Positions 63,503-64,000 of a stretch of DNA of 64,000 nt are shown here, piece after piece. A program made the translations under genes and the position numbers. Every line of letters starts with the position of its first letter. Positions within the stretch are counted from its first letter, which is position 1. The stretch is from Chloroflexota bacterium. GTDB lineage: Bacteria; Chloroflexota; Dehalococcoidia; Lucifugimonadales; JACPCL1. Below the pieces are notes generated by a model. The model was given only the letters and a program-made list of their open reading frames with translations. It ran no database searches and was not told the DNA's origin. The DNA is taken from contig JACPCL010000029.1 of the NCBI GenBank assembly GCA_016179765.1, forward strand, positions 74,333 through 138,332. The letters are read 5' to 3'.

Positions 63503-64000
63503 GTGCGCATAACGGGAGGCACAGCCCGCGGAATACCTCTGGCCGCGCCTAGAGGCGCAAAGCTGAGGCCCACCTCTGAGAAGGTGAGGAACGCCCTCTT
63601 TCAGCTGGTAGGCGCGGTGGTGCAAGACGCCAGGGTACTGGACCTGTACGCGGGCACCGGCGCCCTGGGCATTGAGGCCCTGAGCCGTGGGGCTGCCTCC
63701 GCGGACTTCGTGGAGCAGGATGCCCGCCTCTGCCAGGTCATAGACCAGAACCTGGAGCGAGCGGGCTTCCGCCAGAGTGGCCACGTGCACAGGGCCAGGG
63801 TGGAGCAGGCGCTTCAGTTCCTTGAGGGGGCGTACCGGCTGGCCCTGCTTGACCCGCCCTATGGGATGGCCGGGTCGCCAGAGGTTCTGGTGATGCTCAG
63901 CCGGCCTGGTTTGCTAGAGGACGGCGCCATCGTGGTGCTGGAGCACAGCAGCCGGGATGCTGTGTCGGAACAGTACGGTAGCTTGCAGATGAAAACGCGG
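63503..64000 (+). CDS. rsmD: 16S rRNA (guanine(966)-N2)-methyltransferase RsmD, 3' end outside window
   Basis: The frame is open from a GTG at 63503 to the window end (166 codons). The protein starts MRITGGTARGIPLAAPRGAK and continues LRPTSEKVRNALFQL, then the SAM-binding motif VLDLYAGTGALGIEALSRGA, FVEQDARLCQVIDQNL, and the catalytic LLDPPYG (D/N-PPY). This is the conserved RsmD order. It methylates G966 of 16S rRNA in the assembled small-subunit body. Family length is about 185 residues, so only the last 15-25 residues are missing. Confidence 0.93.
   Translation, partial: MRITGGTARGIPLAAPRGAKLRPTSEKVRNALFQLVGAVVQDARVLDLYAGTGALGIEALSRGAASADFVEQDARLCQVIDQNLERAGFRQSGHVHRARVEQALQFLEGAYRLALLDPPYGMAGSPEVLVMLSRPGLLEDGAIVVLEHSSRDAVSEQYGSLQMKTR

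Overview
The window looks like a chromosomal piece of a G+C-rich, free-living bacterium, most likely a member of the Chloroflexota (possibly Dehalococcoidia-related). This placement is inferred from gene content: an actinobacterial-style inositol-phosphate synthase/PimA-like/CDP-alcohol phosphotransferase cluster, molybdenum hydroxylase genes, MmgE/PrpD and aldolase-dehydrogenase genes, ComD/ComE-like TPP enzymes, a prfB with programmed frameshift, and very many short palindromic intergenic repeats. No phage, plasmid or IS transposase gene was seen. About 48 protein genes and five tRNAs are supported; both window ends cut a gene (an OmpR-family regulator on the left, rsmD on the right).

Layout. 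0-7.8 kb: regulator tail, Rieske ferredoxin, small proteins, a metallopeptidase/solute-binding fusion, prfB and nfi. 7.8-10.9 kb: one ComD-like and three ComE-like TPP-enzyme genes behind a good sigma-70 promoter. 11-14.8 kb: an inositol phospholipid cluster. 15-16.8 kb: a siroheme sulfite/nitrite reductase with a terminator/anti-terminator leader. 17-20 kb: ftsK. 20-23.7 kb: DUF35 protein, Uma2 nuclease and a foreign-looking sacsin-type ATPase/DUF3883 protein. 24-26.4 kb: hydrolase, AlaX, EamA. 26.5-34.2 kb: membrane protein, VirB11-like ATPase, VWA protein and a three-subunit molybdenum hydroxylase. 34.4-39.7 kb: MGMT and a moxR-DUF58-transglutaminase operon. 39.8-46.1 kb: tRNAs on both sides of a signalling locus. 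46.5-58.8 kb: nitrogen assimilation (gltD, gltB, glnA, PII, two amt). 59-64 kb: MmgE/PrpD, an aldolase/dehydrogenase, repeats and rsmD.

The two most interesting things are these. (1) At 41.3-45.5 kb four genes in one direction encode a 71-residue peptide with a penultimate Trp, an isoprenyl-diphosphate-synthase-like protein, a ComP-like multi-membrane histidine kinase and a ComA-like response regulator. This is the part list of the ComQXPA quorum-sensing system, in the order X-Q-P-A, next to a second divergent ComA-like regulator. (2) In the nitrogen region three intergenic sites each carry four GTAAC/GAAAC-like half sites at exact 11-bp steps, the architecture of actinobacterial GlnR operators. 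Two of them sit directly in front of unannotated, mutually similar 29- and 30-residue single-span membrane peptides; the third is in front of amtB2.

The intergenic DNA is also unusual. There are at least four dispersed repeat families, one of them a MITE-like element starting CTAGCAGG whose first bases can supply the TAG stop codon of the upstream gene. There is also a set of long, near-perfect hairpins, each with its own sequence, most of them placed between genes and without a U-tract. Everything here was read by eye; no database search, alignment or folding program was run.
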